The notes beneath the pieces are model-generated. The model did not search any database and had not been told where the DNA came from. It worked only from the letters and a program-made list of their open reading frames with translations. From JABJOE01 sp964344145 (GTDB taxonomy: Bacteria; Patescibacteriota; Patescibacteriia; UBA9934): a stretch of 64,000 nucleotides of DNA. The stretch covers positions 8,894 through 72,893 of the forward strand of contig CAYFME010000006.1 in the NCBI GenBank assembly GCA_964344145.1, read 5' to 3'. The position numbers were made by a program, and so were the translations under genes. Shown here piece after piece: positions 16,084 through 24,158 of the stretch (the first letter of the stretch is position 1; every line of letters starts with the position of its first letter).

Positions 16084-17373
16084 TTAGTAGTTTGACTCAT
16101 CAAGGCAGGTTAGAAGATCGCCGCCAGCGTGGAAGGAGATGTGAACGTGCGGCCCTGAAGTGTTGCCAGACTGTTCCCATGGTTGGCAGCTGCAATCTTC
16201 GTCAACAAAAGGAGAAGAACAGGTTGGTCCGGCCTTGATGCATTGACTTGCCTGTGACCAATCACTCGGCGCACTTTCACCGCTGCAACAGTTACCACCG
16301 ATGTGTCCGATGGAATCCCCCTGCTTGACCGTGTCACCTGTTTGCAAAGAGTCCCCGTCAGGCCCTAAGAAATCCTTCATGTGGCAGATAGAGATTTGTG
16401 CCCCAGATCCTGTGAGCGTGATTTGATTTCCACATCGGTTGCCGTTGCCTTGTACAACTTTCACCGTGCCGTCGAATGGTGCGTACAACGCTCCGCCAAA
16501 CCCGGCAGCATAATCAAGGGCGTTTACCTGTGTGTAGTCGTAATCGACGTTCCGAAGATGATAATTGCAGGAGAACACAGCGCCCGTAGGAGAAGCGAGC
16601 TCTCCGTCCATTGTACATGATCCAAGCTCCTTTGCGTTTTCGACAGCTCCAAGGCAGTCCTCGGCAACAACGCCCGGAGAGGTGCCAACCGATCCTTCTT
16701 CACCACCCGTGTCTTCATCGAGCTGTTGAGCGATCAGGCTGGTTTCCAGCGCTTCGAAGGTCACGAGACGGGGGTCGATGAGATAGGCCAAGGTGTACGC
16801 ACCAAGTAAGAGGATGACGCCAGTAACGGCGTTGCGGATGCGCCCCTTTGCTTTATCGATGCGACTGGTATTTCCACGTGCCAGCATCCACTGCAGTCCA
16901 GCGATCATAAGTACAACAACGGCGAGCAAGGCGGCAGCCGGCAAGAGCCAGTCGTAGATCGCCGCGACATACTCTCCGAGATAATTGCTCACGAATCGAT
17001 CACCGTCGCGGTAGGCGCTGGAAAATTCAAGTCCCGGGATATCGACGCCGAGGTCTGGATCTTCATAGTAATAGTCATCAAAGTCGTCCTGGATGCTGTC
17101 GAGTCCACCTTGGCTGATCGTCGTAATCTCGCCGTCCACGGTACATTGAAGACTATAGCCGGTTACCGTCTCTTCTTGCCCAGATACATCGGTACAGTAT
17201 TCCTGACAGTCCTCAACACTCCCAATGACCGTTTGGTTTTCAAGAGGAGTTACATCTTCCGGTGTACAGGTGCATGACACCGTATCTTCCTCACAATCTG
17301 AAAATTCCTCCGCGCCGACTGGAAAGGGAAGGAGGAAAATCAGGGCGATAAGAACGATGTGCGGCCAGCGCAT
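16084..17373 (-). CDS. VirB2-like pilin fused to an M23-like peptidase
   Basis: 429 residues, a paralogue of the next gene over the first ~190: signal peptide, Cys-rich region (CEEDTVSCTCTP, CQEYC) and the same two-helix pilin core (LMIAGLQWMLARGNTSRIDK). The C-terminal domain differs and follows the M23/LytM pattern: LDYAAGFGGALYAPFDGTV, GDTVKQGDSIGHIG and the HVH motif near residue 410. The first zinc His (expected four residues before the Asp of LDYAA) is Val, so the zinc site may be incomplete. The domain also has many extra Cys. Its start overlaps the stop of the DsbA-like gene by one base. Confidence 0.85.
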   Translation of the reverse strand: MRWPHIVLIALIFLLPFPVGAEEFSDCEEDTVSCTCTPEDVTPLENQTVIGSVEDCQEYCTDVSGQEETVTGYSLQCTVDGEITTISQGGLDSIQDDFDDYYYEDPDLGVDIPGLEFSSAYRDGDRFVSNYLGEYVAAIYDWLLPAAALLAVVVLMIAGLQWMLARGNTSRIDKAKGRIRNAVTGVILLLGAYTLAYLIDPRLVTFEALETSLIAQQLDEDTGGEEGSVGTSPGVVAEDCLGAVENAKELGSCTMDGELASPTGAVFSCNYHLRNVDYDYTQVNALDYAAGFGGALYAPFDGTVKVVQGNGNRCGNQITLTGSGAQISICHMKDFLGPDGDSLQTGDTVKQGDSIGHIGGNCCSGESAPSDWSQASQCIKAGPTCSSPFVDEDCSCQPWEQSGNTSGPHVHISFHAGGDLLTCLDESNY

Positions 17374-18029
17374 TATTGTGTCAGTTCAAGATTGAGAATC
17401 ACCGCGCGGATTTCGCTTTCAGAGATGATACCGGTGTACCATTCGTCGTTGATGCTAATCGTTGGTGCAGAGATGAGTTCAAGGTCAACGGCATCTTGAT
17501 ACGACGACTCCATGTCTTCAAAGGTTTGTTGTTTGTTCATGCAACGATTGAACCGCCAGCTTCCAAGATCGACTTCATCAGCAATCGCTTCAAAAAGTTC
17601 TGCAGCTGTGTCTTCGTTGATGTCCTGTTGATGGGCAAAGAGAAGGTCATGGTAGTCCCAAAACGCCCCCTGTTCTCCCGCGCAGCGCGCCGCCAGCGAG
17701 GCATTCGGTGCAAGCGGATGCGCGTAGACGTTCGGGAAGTCTTTCCAAACGAGCGTAATCTCATCTGGATAATCTTCGGCAACGTTGTTCAACGCCATAG
17801 CAACGTCCGCACACGTCTCGCACAAAAAGTCGCTGTAGTGAGTGATGATGATTGGGGCGTCTTGCGACCCTTTGACTGGGTCATAGTCTTGAATACCTGT
17901 GTCGATCTCGTCCTCCTCGTCAGTAAACACAACCGTCTGTGTTGGCAACACGGATATCAACATCATCACGAACACAATAAAGATCAGTCCGGCAAAGATG
18001 AGGAGAGCGAGTGGTGTGCGTTGAACCAT
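17373..18029 (-). CDS. DsbA-like membrane-anchored thiol oxidoreductase
   Basis: 218 residues. One membrane helix (residues ~8-28), a short acidic linker, then a DsbA-type thioredoxin fold with the active site C70-E-T-C73 (DFLCETCADV), a helical insertion and the cis-Pro segment SAPTISIND. It should act outside the membrane to form or shuffle disulfides. It lies immediately before two genes for Cys-rich secreted proteins, which are its likely clients. CCAGGAGG just upstream of the ATG gives a ribosome site. Confidence 0.88.
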   Translation of the reverse strand: MVQRTPLALLIFAGLIFIVFVMMLISVLPTQTVVFTDEEDEIDTGIQDYDPVKGSQDAPIIITHYSDFLCETCADVAMALNNVAEDYPDEITLVWKDFPNVYAHPLAPNASLAARCAGEQGAFWDYHDLLFAHQQDINEDTAAELFEAIADEVDLGSWRFNRCMNKQQTFEDMESSYQDAVDLELISAPTISINDEWYTGIISESEIRAVILNLELTQ

Positions 18030-18040
18030 AATCCTCCTGG

Positions 18041-19255
18041 TTATTTCAGACGAATGAAGTTCAGCCGATCGAGCGAGTCGGTGAAGTAGAGGATGGATTC
18101 ATCGTCGCTCACGCTGAGATTGAACATCTGCATGTCCAAAACGGGTGTAGCAAGTAGTGAGACGCGTCCTGTTGAGAGGTTGACCTCGTAGACGTCGTCG
18201 TAGGAGTCGATCAGACGATGGTCGAGGCCTGAGCCGGCTGTTACCTCCCGCGGTGCGGCACAGATAATCGTTGTTTCATCTTGGAATGTACACTTTTCTA
18301 CCCATGTTTGCAGATCAATACGCTCGCGTTCCGAGCCGATGGAGCCCGTTGCGTTTGTGTACCAGAGCGATGGTGTGTCGCCCTCAGAGGCAAGGGCAAC
18401 GGAGTAAAGAATGGCTGTGCCGGTTGGCGACCAGATCGCCGAGAAGTTACCGCCCTCCACGATTAGGCTGCCGACAGCCTCACCATCCATATCAATGAGA
18501 TAAATCTCGTCTCGACCAAATCCAGATTGCGTTTGACCTGTATCGGAGAAGGCAACAACTTGGTTTGTTGGGGAGATGTTCACCGTCACATCGTCAGCAT
18601 TATTGCCCAGTCCAGCCACGACTTGCGTCTGTGATCCATCACTACTACTGATCACCAATGCGTTCGCATTCGAGTCGATGCTCATACTCTTGTTCGCCAC
18701 CTCGTCTCCGTCATCGGAGAACTCGAAGTCTTCCCAGTGACTTGGTAGCGTGGTTTGCTCACCAGTCTCCAGATCGTAGATGATGTTTGATCCGTCAGGG
18801 AACTCGAGCGCTGCCTTTGTTCCTGAGTCAGCGATGACGACCGTTTCCGCCTCGGCAAAGGCTTGGTCGGTGATGGCGATGAGCTCACCGCTGCTGTCGA
18901 TCATGTAAAACAATCCGTCGCGCTCATCGTAAAAGAGAATCGTATCTCCGACGATCGTTGGCGCTGTCACGCCCGATGAGGTTAGTCGTTGTGTGTACGT
19001 CTCACCACCATCGGCAACAGAGGAGGGGAGTTGGCCGGTGACGTCCTCTTCTTCTTCAACACCTTCGCGCTCTTCAATTTCTTCCGATAGCGAGAGGCGG
19101 CCGTCTTCGTCAACGATCTCCTCGTCTTCGACATCATCTTCAATCTGCGGACCGCCACCAAAGAATAGCGCGTACAAGCCCCAACCAATGAGAGCTGCCG
19201 CCGCCAGGACGCCAACAATACCGAGGAGCATTTTTAAACGTGGAGAAAGATACAT
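18041..19255 (-). CDS. Anchored beta-propeller-like protein
   Basis: 404 residues. One membrane helix (residues ~9-32), a strongly acidic linker (about 35-70), then ~330 residues of repeating beta units with TolB/WD40-like blades (NISPTNQVVAFSDTG, AIWSPTGTAILYS, LSVSDDESILYFTDS). Proteins of this kind serve as extracytoplasmic scaffolds. Its operon place between the unknown membrane protein and the DsbA/pilin genes points to the secretion-like complex. No catalytic motif is seen. Confidence 0.7.
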   Translation of the reverse strand: MYLSPRLKMLLGIVGVLAAAALIGWGLYALFFGGGPQIEDDVEDEEIVDEDGRLSLSEEIEEREGVEEEEDVTGQLPSSVADGGETYTQRLTSSGVTAPTIVGDTILFYDERDGLFYMIDSSGELIAITDQAFAEAETVVIADSGTKAALEFPDGSNIIYDLETGEQTTLPSHWEDFEFSDDGDEVANKSMSIDSNANALVISSSDGSQTQVVAGLGNNADDVTVNISPTNQVVAFSDTGQTQSGFGRDEIYLIDMDGEAVGSLIVEGGNFSAIWSPTGTAILYSVALASEGDTPSLWYTNATGSIGSERERIDLQTWVEKCTFQDETTIICAAPREVTAGSGLDHRLIDSYDDVYEVNLSTGRVSLLATPVLDMQMFNLSVSDDESILYFTDSLDRLNFIRLK

Positions 19256-19259
19256 AAGG

Positions 19260-20222
19260 TTAGAAGAAAGTGATGCCTAAGTAGGTAACGACCGTTGCAA
19301 AGATGATGAACGGCATGAGGGTATAAACAATAGCGAGGTGAATGAGGGCGATAACGGCAATCAGCAACATCCAGTAGACCGGGATGAGTAGCCACATGAA
19401 CAGGTCGTACAGATTGATCAGCATGCCGACCGATTCGGCAGCATTATCTGGCGGCTTACCTGATGGTACCGTCAAGGGTGGCGGCTCCGCCCAAGAGATA
19501 ACGGTTCCTTCCGCGATGAATGGCTTTCCGCCATTGAGGGCACCGGTGAGTCCCTGCCAACTCGTGAGTACCGTTCCAAAACTAAACCAGCTTTCCAGAG
19601 CCGCGCCTTCAACCTCAATGACCGCCCCTTGATCGACGGCACTCCATATGGCTTTTTTCGTTCCTTTCCCGGCTGCTTTTTTGAATGCCTTTTTGAATTG
19701 TTCTTTTGCTTTCGCTTTTACTTTTTCGATCGCTTTTTGTTTGAGTTCCTCAATTCGTTTGTTCACGGCATTGCGAATTGGCTGCGCAAACGTTTGATCT
19801 AGTTTTGCTTTGATCATGTCGCCCATGCCACCTTGCTCAAGTTCCTCGCCGTACCAGTCTTGCATCTGATTCTTCTCATCTTCCGAGAATTCGCTAGCGC
19901 TTTGGAGAAAATTGTCTGGCAAGGCAAACTGTTGCGCGCGCATTTGGTCCATGTGACGCTTCTGCGCCATGTCGCGCTTGAAGACCTGTTCGTCAACGGA
20001 GTTGCGCGCGTTCGGTACTTGCGCGGCGTTGAGAGGAATAACCTCAGCACGATGACCGCCAGGCTTGGATTGCTGTCGTCGCGTTCGGTTCGGAACAAAG
20101 CGGTCAGAAGCATCAATAACTTGGCCACGTTTTCGTGACCTTGCTTGAGACGGGTTCTGCTTCGCGAATTTATTCGCCCGCAAAGCCCGCGCGCGGTTCA
20201 TGTCTAGCGCCGCTTGCGCCAT
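19260..20222 (-). CDS. Hypothetical protein with basic N-terminus and C-terminal membrane helices
   Basis: 320 residues. The first ~100 residues are basic and polar (RSRKRGQ, RTRRQQSKPGGHR). A coiled, Lys-rich stretch (IEELKQKAIEKVKAKAKEQFKKAFKKAAGK) is cut here only as a description of residues ~155-185. Two or three hydrophobic helices fill residues ~255-320. I do not recognise the family. As the first gene of the operon, with a membrane end and a large cytoplasmic part, it could play a VirB6-like role; this is a weak inference. Confidence 0.6.
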   Translation of the reverse strand: MAQAALDMNRARALRANKFAKQNPSQARSRKRGQVIDASDRFVPNRTRRQQSKPGGHRAEVIPLNAAQVPNARNSVDEQVFKRDMAQKRHMDQMRAQQFALPDNFLQSASEFSEDEKNQMQDWYGEELEQGGMGDMIKAKLDQTFAQPIRNAVNKRIEELKQKAIEKVKAKAKEQFKKAFKKAAGKGTKKAIWSAVDQGAVIEVEGAALESWFSFGTVLTSWQGLTGALNGGKPFIAEGTVISWAEPPPLTVPSGKPPDNAAESVGMLINLYDLFMWLLIPVYWMLLIAVIALIHLAIVYTLMPFIIFATVVTYLGITFF

Positions 20223-20228
20223 GACATG

Positions 20229-20234
20229 ATTATA
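20229..20234 (-). promoter_or_regulatory. -10 box (TATAAT) of the pilin-peptidase operon
   Basis: On the minus strand TATAAT lies 6 bases before the ATG at 20222 and overlaps the stop codon of clpC. The spacing predicts a leaderless transcript. No strong -35 box is visible. Confidence 0.55.
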
Positions 20235-22512
20235 CTACGTTTACGCCTGTTTTGTCTGCTGTAAGTGTGCCGTTTTTGTTTGAAAGTAAAACGGGCTCGA
20301 TTTCTTGTTCAATGATGCGCAACAGTCCACGCGCGCCTTCTTTTTCCGCCACCCTACTACGAACGTATTTGTAGACTGACGAATCAATATCAATGGCAAC
20401 ACCCTGCTCATGCAAATGCGTGAGGATGGGCGCCAGTTGTTGCTTTATGATAGCCGTCGCATGACGCGTGGAAAGAGGGGAGAAGAGGCAAATTTGATCC
20501 AGACGGTTGAGTAGTTCGGTTCGGAAGATATCTTCTAGGTCCGCGCGGACATCCTCAGGGCTCCACGCATCACCTCCAAATCCCATAGCACCACGCTCAA
20601 AGCGTTCGCGTCCAACGTTGGTTGTGAGAACGATGATGGCTTGTCCAAAGGAAATCATCTTGCCGGTACCATCGCGGATCTGACCTTCTTCCAAGATTTG
20701 CAGCAGCAAGTTTTGAATATCCGGATGCGCTTTCTCCATCTCGTCAAAGAGTACAAGCGATGCTGGATGATGTTTGAGATGATCTGTCAGTACGTTTGTA
20801 TCACGATAGCCAACATAGCCGGCAGGGGAACCAAGCAGCTTGCTAGCACTATGTGCCTCCCGGTATTCAGACATGTCCAAGCGCAGCAGCGCGTCCTTGT
20901 GTGGCAGGATCGTCTTGGCAATAATTTTTGCTAGCTCGGTTTTTCCCACACCTGATGGCCCGGCGAACAAGAATGACGCACGAGGACGTATTCCTTCGTT
21001 CCATCGTGGTCGCGTGAGCACGCGCGCAACGTCATCAATCACACGATCTTGGCCAACGATTGTTTCGCTCAACTGTTTTTTGAGCGTTGAGTGCTCTTGT
21101 TGCTCGTGACTTTGCAGGTCTTCCTTTGTCATGCCGCGAATGCGCATGACGGTGTTGCGGATATGTTCCTTGTTGACGATAACTGGCGTATCACCTTTTC
21201 CACGCGCGCCCATCGCCGCACCCGCTTCATCCATTAAGTCGATGGCTTTGTCGGGGAAGTATTGCATCGTCAGGTAGCGCTGCGCGAGCTCCAAGATCGT
21301 CTCGATCGCTTCATCGTCAAAGCGGACGTTATGATATTGCTCGTAGGTCGGCTGTACGCCTTGAAGAATCGTGCGTGTTTGATCGAGCGTCGGCTCGTCA
21401 ACAACGATTGGCTGGAAGCGTCGCTCAACCGCACCGTCGGCTTCAATGAACTTTTTGTACTCCGCCGGGGTCGTCGCACCGATGCAACGAATCGTACCGC
21501 GGGCGAGAGCAGGCTTTAAGATGTTGGCGGCGTCGAGTGATCCAGAGGCTGAACCAGCGCCCATGATGGTATGTACCTCGTCGATGAAGAGAATGATGTC
21601 TTCTGATCCAGCGATCTCATCGATCAGCGAACGGAGACGAGCCTCAAACTCTCCACGGTACATAGTCCCGGCGATCAAACTTGCAAGATCAAGTTGGTAA
21701 ATGCGTTTGCCTTTAAGGGCTGCGTCTGTTTTTTTCTCAACGATCAAACGGGCGAGACCTTCTACGATGGCCGTTTTCCCCACGCCCGGCTCTCCAATGA
21801 GGATCGGGTTATTTTTTGTGCGGCGGGAGAGGATGTGGGTCATGCGCTCGAGTTCATGCGCGCGACCAATGACGGGCGTGACACGTTTGAGCGCCTCCGG
21901 ATCAGTGAGCTCGTGGGCGAAATCTTCCAGTGCTGAGACGCCATCATCTTCCTCCAGGTCATCCCCGCCGGAGGCGGGCCAGCCTTCGGCTGGAAACTCC
22001 ACCGGCGCGCCATCGGGCTGCACTTGTAGCGAAGTTGTCGGCGGCAAGCTGTCGAGCTCAGGAAAGAGCGTTGTCGTCTTCAAGAGCATGGAAACGTGCT
22101 GCAAGAGACCGTCTGTTTGTACGGACTGATTGGTGAAGAACTGCTTTAGTGGTTGGTGAGGGAGTTGCAGAAGGCTGGCGAGCAGGTGCTCGGTGCCAAC
22201 GTGTCGGTGATCGTAAATATTCGCCGTGAGGACGGCTTTTTCAACGGCCTTGCGGGCATGCGCATTCAGGACCGGGATTTTGGAAGACGTTGACGGATTG
22301 TTCGCGCTGGCTGACTTGGCAAACTGTTCAAGCGCTGCTTCTTTCACACCAGCCTTCTCGAGCATGTGCGCGGCAACAGAGCCGGGTTGCTTGTACAGCG
22401 CCCAGAGAAAGTGCTCGGGACCAACGTCGTCTCCGCCATGGTCGACCGCAAAGCACAGCGACCGCGTGAGGACGTCTTTCAGGTGCGTTGTGAATTTGCT
22501 GACAATGTCCAT
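20230..22512 (-). CDS. clpC: ClpC-type AAA+ unfoldase
   Basis: About 760 residues. A double Clp_N domain (residues ~1-150) is followed by AAA domain 1 with Walker A GEPGVGKTA and AAA domain 2 with GPSGVGKTE, then the Clp D2-small domain. ClpC unfolds proteins for ClpP or acts as a disaggregase. The ATG at 22512 places MDIVSKFTTHLKDVL at the N-terminus as expected; the frame is open further upstream but overlaps promoter sequence. The linker between the N-domain and AAA-1 carries an in-frame palindromic insert (see 21961-22001). Confidence 0.92.
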   Translation of the reverse strand: MDIVSKFTTHLKDVLTRSLCFAVDHGGDDVGPEHFLWALYKQPGSVAAHMLEKAGVKEAALEQFAKSASANNPSTSSKIPVLNAHARKAVEKAVLTANIYDHRHVGTEHLLASLLQLPHQPLKQFFTNQSVQTDGLLQHVSMLLKTTTLFPELDSLPPTTSLQVQPDGAPVEFPAEGWPASGGDDLEEDDGVSALEDFAHELTDPEALKRVTPVIGRAHELERMTHILSRRTKNNPILIGEPGVGKTAIVEGLARLIVEKKTDAALKGKRIYQLDLASLIAGTMYRGEFEARLRSLIDEIAGSEDIILFIDEVHTIMGAGSASGSLDAANILKPALARGTIRCIGATTPAEYKKFIEADGAVERRFQPIVVDEPTLDQTRTILQGVQPTYEQYHNVRFDDEAIETILELAQRYLTMQYFPDKAIDLMDEAGAAMGARGKGDTPVIVNKEHIRNTVMRIRGMTKEDLQSHEQQEHSTLKKQLSETIVGQDRVIDDVARVLTRPRWNEGIRPRASFLFAGPSGVGKTELAKIIAKTILPHKDALLRLDMSEYREAHSASKLLGSPAGYVGYRDTNVLTDHLKHHPASLVLFDEMEKAHPDIQNLLLQILEEGQIRDGTGKMISFGQAIIVLTTNVGRERFERGAMGFGGDAWSPEDVRADLEDIFRTELLNRLDQICLFSPLSTRHATAIIKQQLAPILTHLHEQGVAIDIDSSVYKYVRSRVAEKEGARGLLRIIEQEIEPVLLSNKNGTLTADKTGVNVV
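21961..22001. repeat. Palindromic insert inside clpC
   Basis: Two adjoining hairpins, CCCCGCCggaGGCGGG and CCAGCCttcgGGCTGG-like (CCAGCCTTCGGCTGG), lie in frame at about residues 171-184 of ClpC and encode a Pro/Gly/Ala-rich stretch. This is the kind of element that is common between genes. Confidence 0.65.
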
Positions 22513-22534
22513 TAAGAAAACGGTACACATTGAG

Positions 22535-22556
22535 TATACCGCATTCTTACCCTGGT
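22535..22556 (-). promoter_or_regulatory. Candidate clpC promoter
   Basis: On the minus strand CTTGACC followed by ~15-16 bases and TATACT, about 22 bases before the ATG at 22512. The short spacer makes it tentative. Confidence 0.35.
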
Positions 22557-22568
22557 CAAGAACCTTCG

Positions 22569-23255
22569 TCAAACAGTTTTTGGACGACCGTGTCGATCGT
22601 ACCACCAGCGGATAAAGTACAAGAATGGTGTGTCAATGGCGGCGATTACAACTTTTGCGGCAATGGCCGCAATGATGAGCTGGCCCACAGGGAACACGCC
22701 AAAAAATGCGACAGTGTAGAAGATGAGTGAGTCAACGACTTGGCTGACAGCTGTTGAAGCATTATTGCGCAGCCAAAGATGCTTGTTGTGCGTTTTCTTT
22801 TTCAAGAAGTGGAACGCCCACACGTCGTGCGTTTGCGCGGCCGTGTAGGCAAGCACAGATGCAAGTCCAATGCGCCAGCTGCTGCCAAGCAACGTTTCAA
22901 ACGCCTCTTGATGCTCCCAAAACGGCGCCGGTTCCAGAACAACGGCAACCTGCGCGACAAACACATAGAGAAGCAGCGCGAGGAATCCTACCCCGACAGC
23001 TTTTTTGGCCGCACGTTTGCCCCAGAATTCTGAAATCGTGTCGGTCAGCAAGAATGTCATCGAGTAAGCGACAACAGTCACGGACACCGCCAACGGTCCG
23101 ATCATCGTGACTTTAGTTGCAATCACCTGTGAGACTAGGATTGAGGCGACGAACAAACCAATGAGATACTCAACGCCATAGCGCCGTCCAAGCAGACATC
23201 CGACTGTTGTGAGCACGAGCGTTAAGAGGAGCCAGACAATAAGAATGGGATCCAT
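22569..23255 (-). CDS. yhhQ: VUT-family (queuosine precursor) transporter, copy 1
   Basis: 228 residues with about six membrane helices. Family hallmarks are ATKVTMIGPLAVSVTVVAYSM (described here as residues ~45-65), FLLTDTISEFWGKRAAKKAV and the late DSLIFYTVAFFGVF helix. YhhQ/VUT proteins import queuine or related deazaguanine precursors for tRNA modification. A promoter TTGAAA-16-TATGAT lies upstream on the minus strand. A second, diverged copy is present at 42137. No tgt or que gene is in the window. Confidence 0.85.
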   Translation of the reverse strand: MDPILIVWLLLTLVLTTVGCLLGRRYGVEYLIGLFVASILVSQVIATKVTMIGPLAVSVTVVAYSMTFLLTDTISEFWGKRAAKKAVGVGFLALLLYVFVAQVAVVLEPAPFWEHQEAFETLLGSSWRIGLASVLAYTAAQTHDVWAFHFLKKKTHNKHLWLRNNASTAVSQVVDSLIFYTVAFFGVFPVGQLIIAAIAAKVVIAAIDTPFLYFIRWWYDRHGRPKTV

Positions 23256-23374
23256 AAAACGTGTTTATTTGCTGGCATCATAAGCATCTGTATCTTGATT
23301 TCAACAGAATAAAGTACAGAAAAACTTATTCTATTGGGATATTGGTGACAATGTAGCTCGATTTGTAATTTTTT

Positions 23375-23403
23375 TTGACAAAAATGATGAAGGCGGCTAT
23401 CTT
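23375..23403 (+). promoter_or_regulatory. Leaderless promoter of the second TrmB gene
   Basis: TTGACA, 17 bases, TATCTT, then 8 bases to the ATG at 23412. A run of T precedes the -35 box, as at the first TrmB gene. Confidence 0.75.
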
Positions 23404-23411
23404 GTAGGCCT

Positions 23412-24158
23412 ATGGATTCTTCCTTGGTAAGAACATTTGAAGGAGTAGGATTTAGCAAAAAAGAAGCAGCCGTCTACGCGGCGCTTTTGGAGCTCGGGAA
23501 AGCGAATGCGTCGGAGATTGCAGCGCGATCGCAAATCGGACGATCGAATGTTTACGTCACGATCGAGAAACTGCAAAAGAAGGGATATGTGACAACAGTG
23601 CTGGGTGCGGGAGTGAAGCGTTTTGTTGCTTCAGATCCGTCTGCTGTTTTGTCGCAGTATCAAGCGTCTGTTCAGTCATTCAAAGAGATGATGCCGTTTA
23701 TCCAGGCCATGTATCATCGCGCGGACGGCAAACCACAGATTCAGTACTTTGAAGGAAAAGAAGCGGTGCTCAAGGCGTATCAGGATGTCTATCGACAGAA
23801 GGGGAAGGAGGTGCTGTACATCACGTCGACGCAGAAGTTGTATGACGTGATGCCAGAAGAGGTTGATTTTTGGATGCGCTTTCACAAAACAAATAAAGGT
23901 GCGCTTCCTGGAAAGCATTTGCTTTCACGCACAGACATGGATGAACAGTTTGCAAAAAACGTCACCCCGTACAATCAAGATGTGCGTTTTTTGCCGGAGG
24001 GAGAAATCCCTGGAATGAATTTTTTCGTTTACGGCGACAACGTCGGCATTACATCGTTGGACGGTTCGATGTTCTTAGTCCTTATCACGTCTGAACAAAT
24101 CGCTGAGTCGTTTCGCATGTTGTTCCGTCTGCTTTGGTCAGCTTCCCATCCCTCGTAA
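23412..24158 (+). CDS. TrmB family transcriptional regulator (second copy)
   Basis: 248 residues. The winged helix at residues ~8-75 (GFSKKEAAVYAALLELGKAN, then IEKLQKKGYVTTV) is followed by a TrmB-like effector region of about 150 residues. It shares only the family pattern with the copy at 12142. It is divergent from the VUT transporter gene and convergent with htpX, overlapping its 3' end by 21 bases. Control of the VUT gene is a plausible but untested inference. Confidence 0.85.
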   Translation: MDSSLVRTFEGVGFSKKEAAVYAALLELGKANASEIAARSQIGRSNVYVTIEKLQKKGYVTTVLGAGVKRFVASDPSAVLSQYQASVQSFKEMMPFIQAMYHRADGKPQIQYFEGKEAVLKAYQDVYRQKGKEVLYITSTQKLYDVMPEEVDFWMRFHKTNKGALPGKHLLSRTDMDEQFAKNVTPYNQDVRFLPEGEIPGMNFFVYGDNVGITSLDGSMFLVLITSEQIAESFRMLFRLLWSASHPS

